A stretch of DNA of 60,264 nucleotides from Sphingomonas sp. (GCA_003248865.1 QFPK01000021.1:1-60264); one strand, 5' to 3'; counted from the first letter of the stretch, positions 43,406 through 51,446 are shown. Notes: generated by a model not told the origin, from the sequence alone. Made by a program: numbers and translations.

Positions 43406-43960
43406 ATGACAGCTCTGCTCGCGCTGGCCTGGCTGCTGCCGCCCATCACCCTTGCGCTTGTGCTGATGCTGCTGGGCATCATCTTCGCCCAGCGCCGCCG
43501 CATCGCCCAGCTGCTGGCCGAATCCAGCCATGATCCGCTGACCGGCCTGCCCAACCGGCGCGGGCTGGCGCTGGCCTGGGCCGCGCTGCCGGAACCCCGC
43601 GCGCTGATCCTGATCGACCTTGTGGGGTTCAAGGCGGTGAACGACAGCCACGGCCATATCGTGGGCGACCGGCTGCTGAAGCAGGTGGCCGAACGCCTTG
43701 CCGCCGCCGTGCCCGCGCCCGGCCTGCTCGCCCGCTGGGGCGGCGACGAATTCGCCGCCGCCGTGCCCGCAGACGATGCGGAGCGGATCCGCGCCGCCAT
43801 CACCGAGGCAGGCACCCAGCCCTATATGCTGATCACCGGCGTGCATCCGGTGCTGGCGACCATCGGCACCCGGACCGGGCTGGGCACCGGCAAGCCGGAA
43901 CTGGACGACGCCATCGCCGTCGCCGCCAACCGGCTGCACGATGCCAAGGCCGCAGTTTAA
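43406..43960 (+). CDS. Compact membrane-anchored GGDEF protein (putative diguanylate cyclase)
   Basis: A 184-residue protein. One N-terminal membrane helix (residues 5-27) is followed by a short linker and a GGDEF domain. Substrate and metal residues are present: DPLTGLPNRRGL at 43-54, ILIDLVGFKAVNDSHGHIVGDRLL from 69, and WGGDEF at 111-116. The inhibitory RxxD I-site expected five residues before GGDEF is absent (PAPGLLARWGGDEF). The C-terminal part is shorter than usual and the usual S-x-G motif is changed (VLATIGTRTG). It may be an active minimal cyclase without product inhibition, or a degenerate receptor. A decayed repeat follows. Confidence 0.82.
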   Translation: MTALLALAWLLPPITLALVLMLLGIIFAQRRRIAQLLAESSHDPLTGLPNRRGLALAWAALPEPRALILIDLVGFKAVNDSHGHIVGDRLLKQVAERLAAAVPAPGLLARWGGDEFAAAVPADDAERIRAAITEAGTQPYMLITGVHPVLATIGTRTGLGTGKPELDDAIAVAANRLHDAKAAV

Positions 43961-43962
43961 GG

Positions 43963-44100
43963 AAGTACGAGGCTTTTTGCCTCCGATGGTGCCAAGGAGA
44001 TGATTTTCCGGCGCCCTCTGACCTGGCGTTGCGAACTCCCCGGAAAGTCGCGCGTATTCTTAAGGTCCTACAGGTGGCGCAGGGAGAACATATCAATGAG
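43963..44100 (+). repeat. Degenerate copy of the composite repeat (A-B part)
   Basis: Starting just after the GGDEF stop codon, TTTTTGCCTCCGATGG, GGAGATGATTTTCC, GCGCCCTCTGACC and TGGCGTTGCGAAC align in order with the A and B modules of the full copy at 49483. The palindrome arms carry several mutations. A weak D-like GCGCAGGGAG occurs near 44078. No gene lies between 43961 and 44132. Confidence 0.5.
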
Positions 44101-44132
44101 GGGACCATGCGCTTCCCTTCAGCCCTTTGGTG

Positions 44133-45068
44133 TCACCTATCCGGAAACGCGCAGGTCAGCTCCCATGACGCGCCCGGTCTGTCCAGTTCCACGGTTCCAC
44201 AGTGGCGCAGCACGTCGCGGCCGATCAGTATCCAGGGTTCGCGGCTCTTGGTCTTGTCCTTCTCGGCCGTCACCACGATGGCGTCGGGATCATCCTTGCT
44301 CTCCCCGGTGATTCCGGCGGCGGCGCGGGCGTCCAGTTCCTCTGCCCGGGCTCGACTGATCCGCACCACCGGATCGAACAGCGGCAACCCCAGCAGCGCG
44401 GCTCCGGTTTCGGGTTTCAGTAACTCGACCGGCACGGCAAAGGCGGGCACCGGGCTCCACAGCCCCACCCGCCTGGTCCGGCGCACCAGCCCCTCGCTTT
44501 CCAGCAGGGCGGCGGCGCGGGCGTTCATCACGGTGCGCTCGCTGGTGAAATCCAGGATCAGCCGCAGCGTCTCGCCGCCCAGCTTCGTCTTGACTTCTGC
44601 ATCGCCCTTGCCCGCCCGCACAAGCCGATAGTGCTGCCCGCCCGTGGGCCCGCGCAGGTTGCGGATGCGGACCCGCTCCGCATCGAACGCCAGCGCGGAG
44701 ACGATGGCCTGCTGCGGCGGCGCCACGATGTCCTTATCGATCCAGATGGTGGGCAGCTTCTGCATGCCGGTGCCGCCCACGTTTCCGGAGACGAAATTGC
44801 CGCGAATCATCGCTTCGCCGCCCGGGATCTGCGGGTTCTTCACCTTGAACTTGCCGATCAGCGGGAAGGGTTTCAGCCCCAGCTGCTGCGCGGGCGCGAG
44901 GTTCAGCAGCAGCGCCTTGTCGAACCCCAGGCTGACGCGGGCGTCCACCGGCCCACGTTTCAGCTGCACGGTCGTCAGCGGGATGGGATCGGCCGTCAGC
45001 TCCACCAGCGGCACAGGCTTCGCCGCCAGCGGCGCGGCGAGACAGAGAGCGAGGAACGCGGCACGCAT
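44133..45068 (-). CDS. Exported protein with degenerate aspartyl-protease-like fold
   Basis: A 311-residue protein with a signal peptide (MRAAFLALCLAAPLAAK). Two halves each contain a strand-turn motif where pepsin/retropepsin enzymes have D-T/S-G: VSLGFDKALLLN in the first and LILDFTSERTVMN in the second, followed by hydrophobic strands (IVVTAEK, ILIGRDVLRHCGTVELD). The Gly after Asp is lost, so catalysis is doubtful. I infer a retropepsin-like or ligand-binding fold; confidence in the family is low. It is transcribed 38 bases downstream of the DUF805 gene. Confidence 0.55.
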   Translation of the reverse strand: MRAAFLALCLAAPLAAKPVPLVELTADPIPLTTVQLKRGPVDARVSLGFDKALLLNLAPAQQLGLKPFPLIGKFKVKNPQIPGGEAMIRGNFVSGNVGGTGMQKLPTIWIDKDIVAPPQQAIVSALAFDAERVRIRNLRGPTGGQHYRLVRAGKGDAEVKTKLGGETLRLILDFTSERTVMNARAAALLESEGLVRRTRRVGLWSPVPAFAVPVELLKPETGAALLGLPLFDPVVRISRARAEELDARAAAGITGESKDDPDAIVVTAEKDKTKSREPWILIGRDVLRHCGTVELDRPGASWELTCAFPDR

Positions 45069-45106
45069 GGCCAGGCTATGCCCCGGCCATGCGTGCCGCG
45101 CCAGCG

Positions 45107-45508
45107 TCAGAAGACGCTTTCGACGTTTGTTTCGCCCAGCGGATCAGGCCCGAAGCGATTGGGGCCAGCTGTGCCCCGGCTGACCAGCCACACCAGAATG
45201 ACAATCCCGCCGATCAGCGGAATGAAGATCAGGAGATACCACCATCCGCTGCGATCCTTGTCGTGCAACCGCCGAATCGTGGCCGCAAGGGAGGGCAGGA
45301 TCAGGGCAAGCGTGAGAATGACGGACAGCCAGGGGACTGATCCGGGTTGGGACGGATCATGGCCCAACAGCAGCGCGTCGATCACGCCGGTGACCATGGA
45401 GGCCAGAATGAAGAACAGATAGAACCACCAGAATTCAGACCGTGAAGCCCGTCCTGAGAAGGTCGCATATTTGCTGAGACAGGTTTTGACAGCGTCGGTG
45501 AACCCCAT
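45107..45508 (-). CDS. DUF805 family inner-membrane protein
   Basis: A 133-residue membrane protein starting MGFTDAVKTCLSKYATFSGRASRSEFWWFYLF, the recognisable DUF805 opening. Three to four hydrophobic helices follow, and the conserved RRLHDKDRSGWWYLL lies between helices. The ending PNRFGPDPLG is typical of DUF805. The biochemical role is unknown. ATG at 45508 is preferred to the GTG two codons earlier because of its seven-base distance to AAGGGG. Confidence 0.88.
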   Translation of the reverse strand: MGFTDAVKTCLSKYATFSGRASRSEFWWFYLFFILASMVTGVIDALLLGHDPSQPGSVPWLSVILTLALILPSLAATIRRLHDKDRSGWWYLLIFIPLIGGIVILVWLVSRGTAGPNRFGPDPLGETNVESVF

Positions 45509-45540
45509 GCGCACGCCCCTTCACATTGCGTTTTTCCCAT

Positions 45541-45581
45541 GAAAAACGGCGGCCAAGGTGCGCGATGCACCCGGCCGCCGT
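45541..45581 (-). terminator. Terminator of the rpsU - FKBP unit
   Basis: On the minus strand ACGGCGGCC/GGCCGCCGT with an inner GGTGC/GCACC stem is followed directly by TTTTTC. It lies 36 bases past the stop codon of the FKBP gene. Confidence 0.85.
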
Positions 45582-45616
45582 CAATGGGGTCACGGCCCGA
45601 CAGCGGGCCGGCAAAC

Positions 45617-46123
45617 TCAGTTCTTGGGGGCGATCGCCAGCAGTTCCACGTCGAACACCAGCACGGCGTTCGGCGGAATCACGCCGCCGGCACCCTGCGC
45701 GCCATAGCCAAGCTCGGGCGGGATGGTGAAGCGGGCCTTGCCGCCCGGCCGCATCAGTTGCAGGCCTTCGGTCCAGCCGGGGATCACGTCCGCCACGCCG
45801 AACACGGCAGGCTGGCCGCGCTGATAGCTGGAATCGAACACCGTGCCGTCGGCCAGTCGGCCTTCATAATGCACGGCGACCGTGTCGTTGATGGTGGGCG
45901 TGGGGCCTTCGCCCGCCGCCAGCATTTCTACCTGCAGGCCGCTTGCCGTGGTCGTCACGCCGGGCTTCTCCGCATTGGTTTTCAGAAAAGTGCCGGCCTC
46001 CCGGGCCGGGGCGCGCTGGGCCGAGGTACCGGCCAGAGCCAGCGCCACGGCACCCGTCGCCAGCACCACGCCGGCCACGATCCATTTCCCGAGGCGGTAG
46101 CCCCCGGTCTTCGCGTCAGCCAT
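45617..46123 (-). CDS. FKBP-type peptidyl-prolyl cis-trans isomerase
   Basis: A 168-residue isomerase anchored by an N-terminal membrane helix at about 14-32 (WIVAGVVLATGAVALALAG). The FKBP domain begins near residue 62 (GLQVEMLAAGEGPTP) and includes VHYEGRLADGTVFDSSYQRG, FGVADVIPGWTEGLQLM, and IPPELGYGAQGAGGVIPPNA. Active-site aromatic residues are kept (Tyr, Phe, Trp, Tyr). It probably assists folding in the periplasm or at the membrane. It begins 11 bases after rpsU on the same strand and ends at a strong terminator, so both are likely one transcript. Confidence 0.92.
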   Translation of the reverse strand: MADAKTGGYRLGKWIVAGVVLATGAVALALAGTSAQRAPAREAGTFLKTNAEKPGVTTTASGLQVEMLAAGEGPTPTINDTVAVHYEGRLADGTVFDSSYQRGQPAVFGVADVIPGWTEGLQLMRPGGKARFTIPPELGYGAQGAGGVIPPNAVLVFDVELLAIAPKN

Positions 46124-46134
46124 GGTGGCGGTGC

Positions 46135-46341
46135 TCAGCGCTGGCCGTCGCGCTCGGCGCGCTTGCGGTCCAGCTTGCGGGCGCGGCGGATGGCGGCAGC
46201 CTTTTCACGGGCGCGCTTTTCCGACGGCTTTTCATAATGCCGACGCAGCTTCATCTCGCGATACACGCCTTCACGCTGCAGCTTCTTCTTGAGCGCGCGC
46301 AGCGCCTGATCGACATTGTTGTCGCGAACGATGATCTGCAT
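46135..46341 (-). CDS. rpsU: 30S ribosomal protein S21
   Basis: A 68-residue, highly basic small-subunit protein (MQIIVRDNNVDQALRALKKK, then REMKLRRHYEKPSEKR). The sequence is the full S21 family: an N-terminal strand, a long helix and an Arg/Lys-rich tail (RRARKLDRKRAERDG). It helps base-pairing of the anti-Shine-Dalgarno region during initiation. The start at 46341 is the normal S21 N-terminus; a longer in-frame reading has no family support. It is the first gene before the FKBP isomerase. Confidence 0.96.
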   Translation of the reverse strand: MQIIVRDNNVDQALRALKKKLQREGVYREMKLRRHYEKPSEKRAREKAAAIRRARKLDRKRAERDGQR

Positions 46342-46602
46342 AAAAGGATCAGCACCTTCCCGAAATTTAAGTGGCCCGGTCCCGGAAAGGACCAAACAAG
46401 CCTGAATATTTTCAACCAGTTGAAACCGGTGCATCGATCTGCGGCAACCCGAAAAGAATCGGTGTCGCCGCCGGCGGGCCCGGCGTCGCTGGCGCGCCCA
46501 TAGCAAAGTGGCCTGCCAGCGGCAAGCGGAACGCGCGACGCCGACAGAACGCGCGGCAAGCCGCCGCCTTCCCTGCACGGCCGAAACGCCCTAAACAAGG
46601 CC

Positions 46603-47271
46603 ATGGCAACCGATCTCTCCCCCGCCGACATGACGCTGGATGAACTGAAGCCCGTGCTCATCGAGGCGATGCTGCCGCATGTGCCGTTTGACGGCTGGAG
46701 TCGTGCCGCGCTGGAGGCCGCCGCCCAAAGCATCGGCATCCTGCCAGCCACCGCCCGCCTCGCCTTTCCCGGTGGCGGGGGGGAAATGCTGGATGCGCAG
46801 ACGGCGCTGGCCGATGCGAAGATGCGCGCCGTGCTGGATACGCCGGACTATCGTGCCCTGAAGGTGCGGGAGAAAGTGACGCTCGCCATCCGCACCCGGC
46901 TGGAACAGGCTGCCCCCCACAAGGAAGCGATCCGCCGCGCCGTCAACCTGCTGGCCCAGCCGCAGCATGCCCGGCTCGCCGCCCGGCTGTCGTGGCGCAC
47001 CGCCGACAGCATCTGGCGCCTCGCCGGAGATACGGCGACCGACTTCAACCATTACAGCAAGCGGGCACTGGCCGCCGCTGTCTATGGTGCCACCCTGTTG
47101 TTCTGGTTGAACGACGACAGCGAGAACACTGCCGACAGCTGGGCCTTCCTGGACCGGCGTATCGGCAATGTGATGGAGATCGAGAAGCTGAAGGGCCGGT
47201 TCAAACCGCCTGCGGAACGCCCCAGCCTCACCCGCTTCCTGGGCCGGTTGCGCTACCCCGTCGAGGGCTGA
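46603..47271 (+). CDS. COQ9 family ubiquinone biosynthesis protein
   Basis: A 222-residue cytoplasmic helical protein. COQ9 binds a lipid-like quinone intermediate and supports the Coq7-type hydroxylase step. Recognisable family features are the TetR-like N-terminal part, the central WRTADSIWRLAGDTATDFNHYSKRA motif and the following YGATLLFWLNDDSEN. Both are strongly conserved in alphaproteobacterial and mitochondrial COQ9. The length is normal. It is divergent from rpsU and about 70 bases upstream of feoA. Confidence 0.9.
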   Translation: MATDLSPADMTLDELKPVLIEAMLPHVPFDGWSRAALEAAAQSIGILPATARLAFPGGGGEMLDAQTALADAKMRAVLDTPDYRALKVREKVTLAIRTRLEQAAPHKEAIRRAVNLLAQPQHARLAARLSWRTADSIWRLAGDTATDFNHYSKRALAAAVYGATLLFWLNDDSENTADSWAFLDRRIGNVMEIEKLKGRFKPPAERPSLTRFLGRLRYPVEG

Positions 47272-47325
47272 CCACACGCAGATCGCAACAACCGCCTCTA
47301 ACGGCTTCCCTTTGCGGCGTTATAT

Positions 47326-47340
47326 TGATAGTCGCTCGCA
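47326..47340 (+). promoter_or_regulatory. Probable Fur box at feoAB
   Basis: TGATAGTCGCTCGCA resembles the common half-site pattern TGATAATCATTCGCA (reverse TGCGAATGATTATCA) with three mismatches. It overlaps an AT-rich TATATT that could be the -10 element, just before the FeoA start. Iron-repressed expression of feoAB would be expected; the call is by eye. Confidence 0.45.
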
Positions 47341-47341
47341 A

Positions 47342-47581
47342 GTGACCAGCCAGACCCTTGACGCGCTTGCCACAGGCCTGACCGCCAGTGTTGCCGGCAT
47401 CGCCCCTTCAGCCGGGCCCCTCACTCACCGCCTGATCGAACTTGGATTCGATGAAGGCGCCCTAGTGGAAGTGATCCATCAAGCTCCGCTCGGAGATCCG
47501 ATCGCTGTCCGGGTCGACGGATCTGTCGTCGCTCTGCGCCGCGCACTCGCCAACCATGTCCTGCTCGCAGATCCGGCATGA
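47342..47581 (+). CDS. feoA: Ferrous iron transport protein A
   Basis: A 79-residue SH3-like cytoplasmic protein that assists FeoB. Family features: TLDALATGLTASVAGI, LTHRLIELGFDEGALVEVIHQAPLGDPIAVRV, and ALRRALANHVLL. GTG at 47342 gives the usual FeoA length; an in-frame TTG ten codons earlier would put the Fur-like box inside the gene. No Shine-Dalgarno is seen, so the mRNA may be nearly leaderless. It overlaps feoB by four bases (ATGA). Confidence 0.85.
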   Translation: MTSQTLDALATGLTASVAGIAPSAGPLTHRLIELGFDEGALVEVIHQAPLGDPIAVRVDGSVVALRRALANHVLLADPA

Positions 47582-49482
47582 CGGTCGAGACCAGCTTCCA
47601 GCCCGCCGCCCCTGCAGATCGCGCCCGCCGCCTGCCGCTGGTCGCCGTGATCGGCCACCCCAACGCCGGCAAGACCAGCCTGTTCAACGCGCTTTCGGGC
47701 GCGCGGCAGAAGGTCGGCAACTATCCTGGCGTCACAGTGGAGCGGAAATCCGCCGATCTCAGCCTGCCGTCGGGTACCCGAGTGGAGTTGCTGGACCTTC
47801 CGGGTTGCTACAGCCTCGTGCCGCATTCGCTGGATGAAACCGTCACGCGGGACACGCTGCTGGGCCTGCAACCCGGCGAATCCCGGCCAGATGTGGTGCT
47901 CCTCGTCACCGATGCCACCAACCTTGCCGCCCACCTGCGCTTCGCGCTGGATGCGAAGCGGCTGGGCATTCCGATGGTGATGGCGCTGAACCGGATGGAC
48001 ATGGCCGCGCGAGACGGTCTCAGCCTGGACAGCGCGCTATTGTCCGAGAAGCTTGGCATCCCGGTGATTGGAACGGTCGCGGTGCGCAAGCGCGGCCTCT
48101 CTGAATTGCTCGCAGCGGTCGAGCGCACCCTGCCCGCTGCGGGCGCCGCGCCACGCAGCCATCCCGACTTCGTGCCCGCCGATCCGCGCATGCTGGGCCG
48201 CGAGGCCCGCGCCATCGCGAAATCGGTCACGCTGACGGAAGGCCAGTCCCGCGCCACCAGCCGCAAGCTGGATGCCGTGCTGCTCCACCCCGTCGCCGGG
48301 CCGATCATCCTCGCCCTGCTGCTGTTCCTGATGTTCCAGGCGGTCTTCTCCTGGGCGGAAGCGCCCATGGGCTGGATCGAGGGCGGCATCGCCTGGGCGC
48401 AGGGCATCGTCTCGTCGGTGTTGCCCGACAGCGTGTTCCGCTCCTTCCTGAACGACGGCCTGCTGGCCGGTGTCGGCTCGGTCATCGTCTTCCTGCCGCA
48501 GATCATCATCCTGTTCGCCTTCATTCTGGTGCTGGAAGGCTCCGGTTACATGGTGCGCGCGGCCTTCCTGATGGACCGGCTGATGGCGTCCGTCGGCCTT
48601 AACGGCGCGGCCTTCATCCCGCTGCTGTCCTCCTTCGCCTGCGCAATTCCCGGGATCATGGCGACGCGCTCCATCCCCGACGCGCGCGACCGGCTGACCA
48701 CCATCCTGATCGCGCCGCTGATGACCTGCTCGGCCCGGCTGCCGGTCTATGCCGTGATCATCGCCGCTTTCATTCCTGCGCAGTCCGTATTGGGGCCCAT
48801 CGGCCTGCAGGGCATGGTGTTGTTCATCCTGTACCTCACGGGCATTCTGGGCGCGATGGCCGCCGCCTTCGTGCTGAAGCGCACCGTCACCAAGGGCCCG
48901 CCGCCCAGCTTCATGATGGAAATGCCCAGCTATCAATTGCCCGTGCTGCGGGACGTTCTGGTCGGCCTGTGGCTGCGCGCGGGCGCCTTCCTGAAGCGCG
49001 CCGGCACCATCATCATGGGCGTCACCATCGCGCTCTGGGCGCTCGCCAGCTTCCCCGCCGTGCCCGAGGGCAGCCCGAAAAGCCAGGTGGAATATTCCAT
49101 CGCCGGCCGCATCGGCAACGCCATCGAACCGCTGGTGCGCCCGATCGGCTTCAACCATGAAATCGCCATGTCGCTGCTGCCCGCGATGGCCGCACGCGAA
49201 GTCGCCGTCGCCGCGCTCGCCACCATCTACGCACTGGACGCCGACGACGAGGACACCTCCGGCCTGATCGAGCGACTGCAGAACAGCTGGCCGCTGCCCA
49301 CTGCACTCGCCTTCCTCGCCTGGTTCGTGTTCGCACCGCAATGCCTCTCCACGCTCGCCGTGGTGCGGCGGGAAACGGCCGGCTGGAAATGGCCGCTGTT
49401 CATGTTCGGCTATCTGACGGCGCTGGCCTATATCGCGGCCGGGATCACCTATCATGTCGCGATGGCGATGGGGCTGGGATAA
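47578..49482 (+). CDS. feoB: Ferrous iron transporter B
   Basis: A 634-residue inner-membrane ferrous iron transporter. The N-terminal GTPase has G1 GHPNAGKTS (26-34), the switch GNYPGVTVERK, G3 DLPGCYSL and G4 NRMD. The membrane part carries the Gate motifs with AFIPLLSSFACAIPGIMATR and LMTCSARLPVYAVIIAAFIP, including the conserved Cys residues. About eight to ten helices are visible. It is co-transcribed with feoA. Length is somewhat shorter than enterobacterial FeoB (about 770), which is normal for this group. A full composite repeat begins four bases after the stop. Confidence 0.95.
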   Translation: MTVETSFQPAAPADRARRLPLVAVIGHPNAGKTSLFNALSGARQKVGNYPGVTVERKSADLSLPSGTRVELLDLPGCYSLVPHSLDETVTRDTLLGLQPGESRPDVVLLVTDATNLAAHLRFALDAKRLGIPMVMALNRMDMAARDGLSLDSALLSEKLGIPVIGTVAVRKRGLSELLAAVERTLPAAGAAPRSHPDFVPADPRMLGREARAIAKSVTLTEGQSRATSRKLDAVLLHPVAGPIILALLLFLMFQAVFSWAEAPMGWIEGGIAWAQGIVSSVLPDSVFRSFLNDGLLAGVGSVIVFLPQIIILFAFILVLEGSGYMVRAAFLMDRLMASVGLNGAAFIPLLSSFACAIPGIMATRSIPDARDRLTTILIAPLMTCSARLPVYAVIIAAFIPAQSVLGPIGLQGMVLFILYLTGILGAMAAAFVLKRTVTKGPPPSFMMEMPSYQLPVLRDVLVGLWLRAGAFLKRAGTIIMGVTIALWALASFPAVPEGSPKSQVEYSIAGRIGNAIEPLVRPIGFNHEIAMSLLPAMAAREVAVAALATIYALDADDEDTSGLIERLQNSWPLPTALAFLAWFVFAPQCLSTLAVVRRETAGWKWPLFMFGYLTALAYIAAGITYHVAMAMGLG

Positions 49483-49719
49483 GGCGTTTGCCTCCGACGG
49501 GCAGGGAAATGATTTCCCTGCACCCTCTACATTTGCGTTGTGCGCGATCCTGATGTCGCTCGCGTGACTTCGTTTGATTGCCTGCGGCGCTTGAGCTTGT
49601 TAGCGCCGCAGGCAGTAAGCCCATCCATCAGCACAACTTGACCGTGTGACCTGCTAATGTGGGTGCAGGGAGATCATCTCCCTGCCGGGTTCCAAGGGCA
49701 GAGCCCTTGGCCTTCCCCC
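49483..49719 (+). repeat. Full composite palindromic intergenic repeat (modules A-B-C-D)
   Basis: Four modules in order. A: TTTGCCTCCGACGG then a 21-base palindrome with arms GCAGGGAAAT/ATTTCCCTGC (49501-49521). B: TTTGCGTTGTGCGC. C: a stem with arms TGCCTGCGGCGC/GCGCCGCAGGCA (49579-49590 and 49603-49614). D: GCAGGGAGAT/ATCTCCCTGC (49665-49685) followed by CCAAGGGCAGAGCCCTTGG (49692-49710). It fills the entire gap between the convergent feoB and DUF3667 genes. The same modules, inverted, occur at 55389-55655. There is no coding capacity. Confidence 0.85.
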
Positions 49720-50838
49720 TCAGTCCAACAACCCCAGCAGCAGTATGCCCACGAAGAATCCGGTCAGCGTCACCAGCGCCAGCGTCGACAGCACCACTGT
49801 GCGCCAGGTGGCGGAGAACCAGCTGAGCGCATAGCCTTCCTTCAGCTGGGCGAACATGTGCGCGACAGGCACAACGGCCAGCAGGAAAATATAGAATCCC
49901 GGCTGCAGGTTGGTGAATGTCGCCAACAGCATTGCTGCCAGTGCCAGCATCGACATGAAGCTGATCGAATAGAGCAGGAAGACCACATGATCGTAGGTTT
50001 TCACGCCGCGCTTCCAGGCGAACAGCAGCATCATCCACGGCAGGGACAGCGGCACCAGCAGGAAGGACAGTTTATAGCCCTTCTGCTTCATCTTGTAGAA
50101 GACGAACTCCGGATCCCCCATTGCCCGGCGCACCTTGGCTTCCATCTGCTTGTCGTCGAAGTTCATCTTCATCTCACCGTTCCGGGATGCCTTGGTAAGG
50201 GCACCGACCAAGCTGGTAGCGGTGGCCACAGATTCGCCGCTTTCCAGCCGTGTCGCGGCGGTTTCCACGACCAGCCGCCTGGCCTCCAGCTGCGTCACAT
50301 CCTGCGCCAGCCGCGTATTTCCAGGGTCGGCCTTCAGCGCCGCGTGCGCAGCCGACAGCTTGGCGTCGACCGCGGCCATCTCGCCCTTTACGGCCGCAAT
50401 CGCAGCTGCCCGCTCTTCTCCCGTCAGCTGGATGTCGCCCGCGTTGTTCAGTGCCGGCGTGGGCATGAAACCGAACACCAGGAAGGTGGTGAAAATGGTG
50501 AGCAGGAACAGCGCGACCGGCGCGATGTAGCGCGCGCGGTGCCCCATCACATAATCCCGTGTCAGCTTGCCGGGGCGGAAGATCAGCAGCGGCAGCGTGT
50601 TCCACAGCTTGCTGTCGAAATGCAGAATGCCGTGCATGAACTCCTCCACGGCGTGGAGGACGGAACGGTGCAGATGCGCCTTCTGCCCGCAGTTGCTGCA
50701 ATAGGCGCCGTTCAGCGTAGCGTCGCAGTTCAGGCAGGTGCCGCCGTGCACCTCGTCCCCGGCGTGGGGCCGATCGATCTCGTGCGCGGCTATTCCTGCT
50801 GTCACCAGTGCCCCTGCGTCTTCCAGCCCGCTGACCAT
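49720..50838 (-). CDS. DUF3667 family zinc-ribbon membrane protein
   Basis: A 372-residue protein. An N-terminal zinc ribbon has four Cys: CLNC at 35-38 and CSNC at 47-50. Then comes the family segment LHRSVLHAVEEFMHGILHFDSKLWNTL, and a membrane helix near 110-127 (YIAPVALFLLTIFTTFLV). After a charged coiled-coil insert (about 135-230), four more hydrophobic helices end the protein. DUF3667 proteins have no known activity. GTG and ATG starts nearby are possible; the chosen start has no clear ribosome binding site. It is divergent from ssb. Confidence 0.82.
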   Translation of the reverse strand: MVSGLEDAGALVTAGIAAHEIDRPHAGDEVHGGTCLNCDATLNGAYCSNCGQKAHLHRSVLHAVEEFMHGILHFDSKLWNTLPLLIFRPGKLTRDYVMGHRARYIAPVALFLLTIFTTFLVFGFMPTPALNNAGDIQLTGEERAAAIAAVKGEMAAVDAKLSAAHAALKADPGNTRLAQDVTQLEARRLVVETAATRLESGESVATATSLVGALTKASRNGEMKMNFDDKQMEAKVRRAMGDPEFVFYKMKQKGYKLSFLLVPLSLPWMMLLFAWKRGVKTYDHVVFLLYSISFMSMLALAAMLLATFTNLQPGFYIFLLAVVPVAHMFAQLKEGYALSWFSATWRTVVLSTLALVTLTGFFVGILLLGLLD

Positions 50839-50890
50839 CTGCCCCGAAACCTCGCTTGCCGAACCGTGCGATGCTGGCCTATCGCATGAG

Positions 50891-50904
50891 CCAATTCAAA
50901 TTGG
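50891..50904 (+). promoter_or_regulatory. Palindrome overlapping the ssb ribosome binding region
   Basis: CCAATT-CA-AATTGG is a perfect 6-2-6 inverted repeat directly before GGAGACAGG and 12 bases before the ssb start. It could be a protein site or a hairpin affecting translation initiation. Confidence 0.3.
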
Positions 50905-50916
50905 GAGACAGGCCAG

Positions 50917-51411
50917 ATGGCTGGCAGCGTGAACAAGGTGATCATCGTCGGCAACCTCGGCGCAGACCCGGAAGTGAAGAGCTTCCCCAGCGGCGGGCGA
51001 ATCGCCAACCTCAGGATCGCCACTTCGGAATCCTGGACCGACCGCGCCACCAACGAGCGCAAGGAGCGCACAGAGTGGCATTCTGTCGTGCTGGACAATG
51101 ACAATCTGATCCGCGTGGCCGAGCAATATCTGCGCAAGGGTTCCAAGGTGTATGTGGAAGGCCAGCTGCGCACCCGCAAATGGCAGGATCGCGACGGCAA
51201 TGACCGCTACACCACCGAAGTCTATGTCGGCCGCTTCCGGGGTGAACTGACCCTGCTGGACGGCCGGCGCGAGGGCGGCTCCTCCGGCGGATCGGGCGGC
51301 TATGGCGGAGACGATTACGGCAGCCCTGCCCCGTCCCGCAGCCCGGCGGGCGGCTTCAGCAGCAAGCCGGCCAGCTCGTTCGACGACATGGACGATGACG
51401 TTCCGTTCTGA
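50917..51411 (+). CDS. ssb: Single-stranded DNA-binding protein
   Basis: A 164-residue SSB. The OB-fold occupies residues 1-112 (MAGSVNKVIIVGNLGADPEV, SESWTDRATNERKERTEWHS, YVEGQLRTRKWQD). A Gly/Ser-rich flexible linker follows (GGSSGGSGGYGGDDYG), and the acidic C-terminal tip DDDVPF recruits replication and repair proteins. The length is normal. The leader contains a small palindrome and the gene ends at a strong terminator, so it is monocistronic. Confidence 0.97.
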   Translation: MAGSVNKVIIVGNLGADPEVKSFPSGGRIANLRIATSESWTDRATNERKERTEWHSVVLDNDNLIRVAEQYLRKGSKVYVEGQLRTRKWQDRDGNDRYTTEVYVGRFRGELTLLDGRREGGSSGGSGGYGGDDYGSPAPSRSPAGGFSSKPASSFDDMDDDVPF

Positions 51412-51446
51412 ACGGCATCCAGCTTCGAATATGGATCCGGAATTTC

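Noticed and set aside
49483..49719. CRISPR array from repeated GCAGGGA palindromes
   Set aside because: The units are different modules with irregular spacing, no constant repeat-spacer pattern and no cas genes.
50860..50916. LexA box at ssb
   Set aside because: Only a single GAAC half-site is visible; the alphaproteobacterial GTTC-N7-GTTC pattern is missing.
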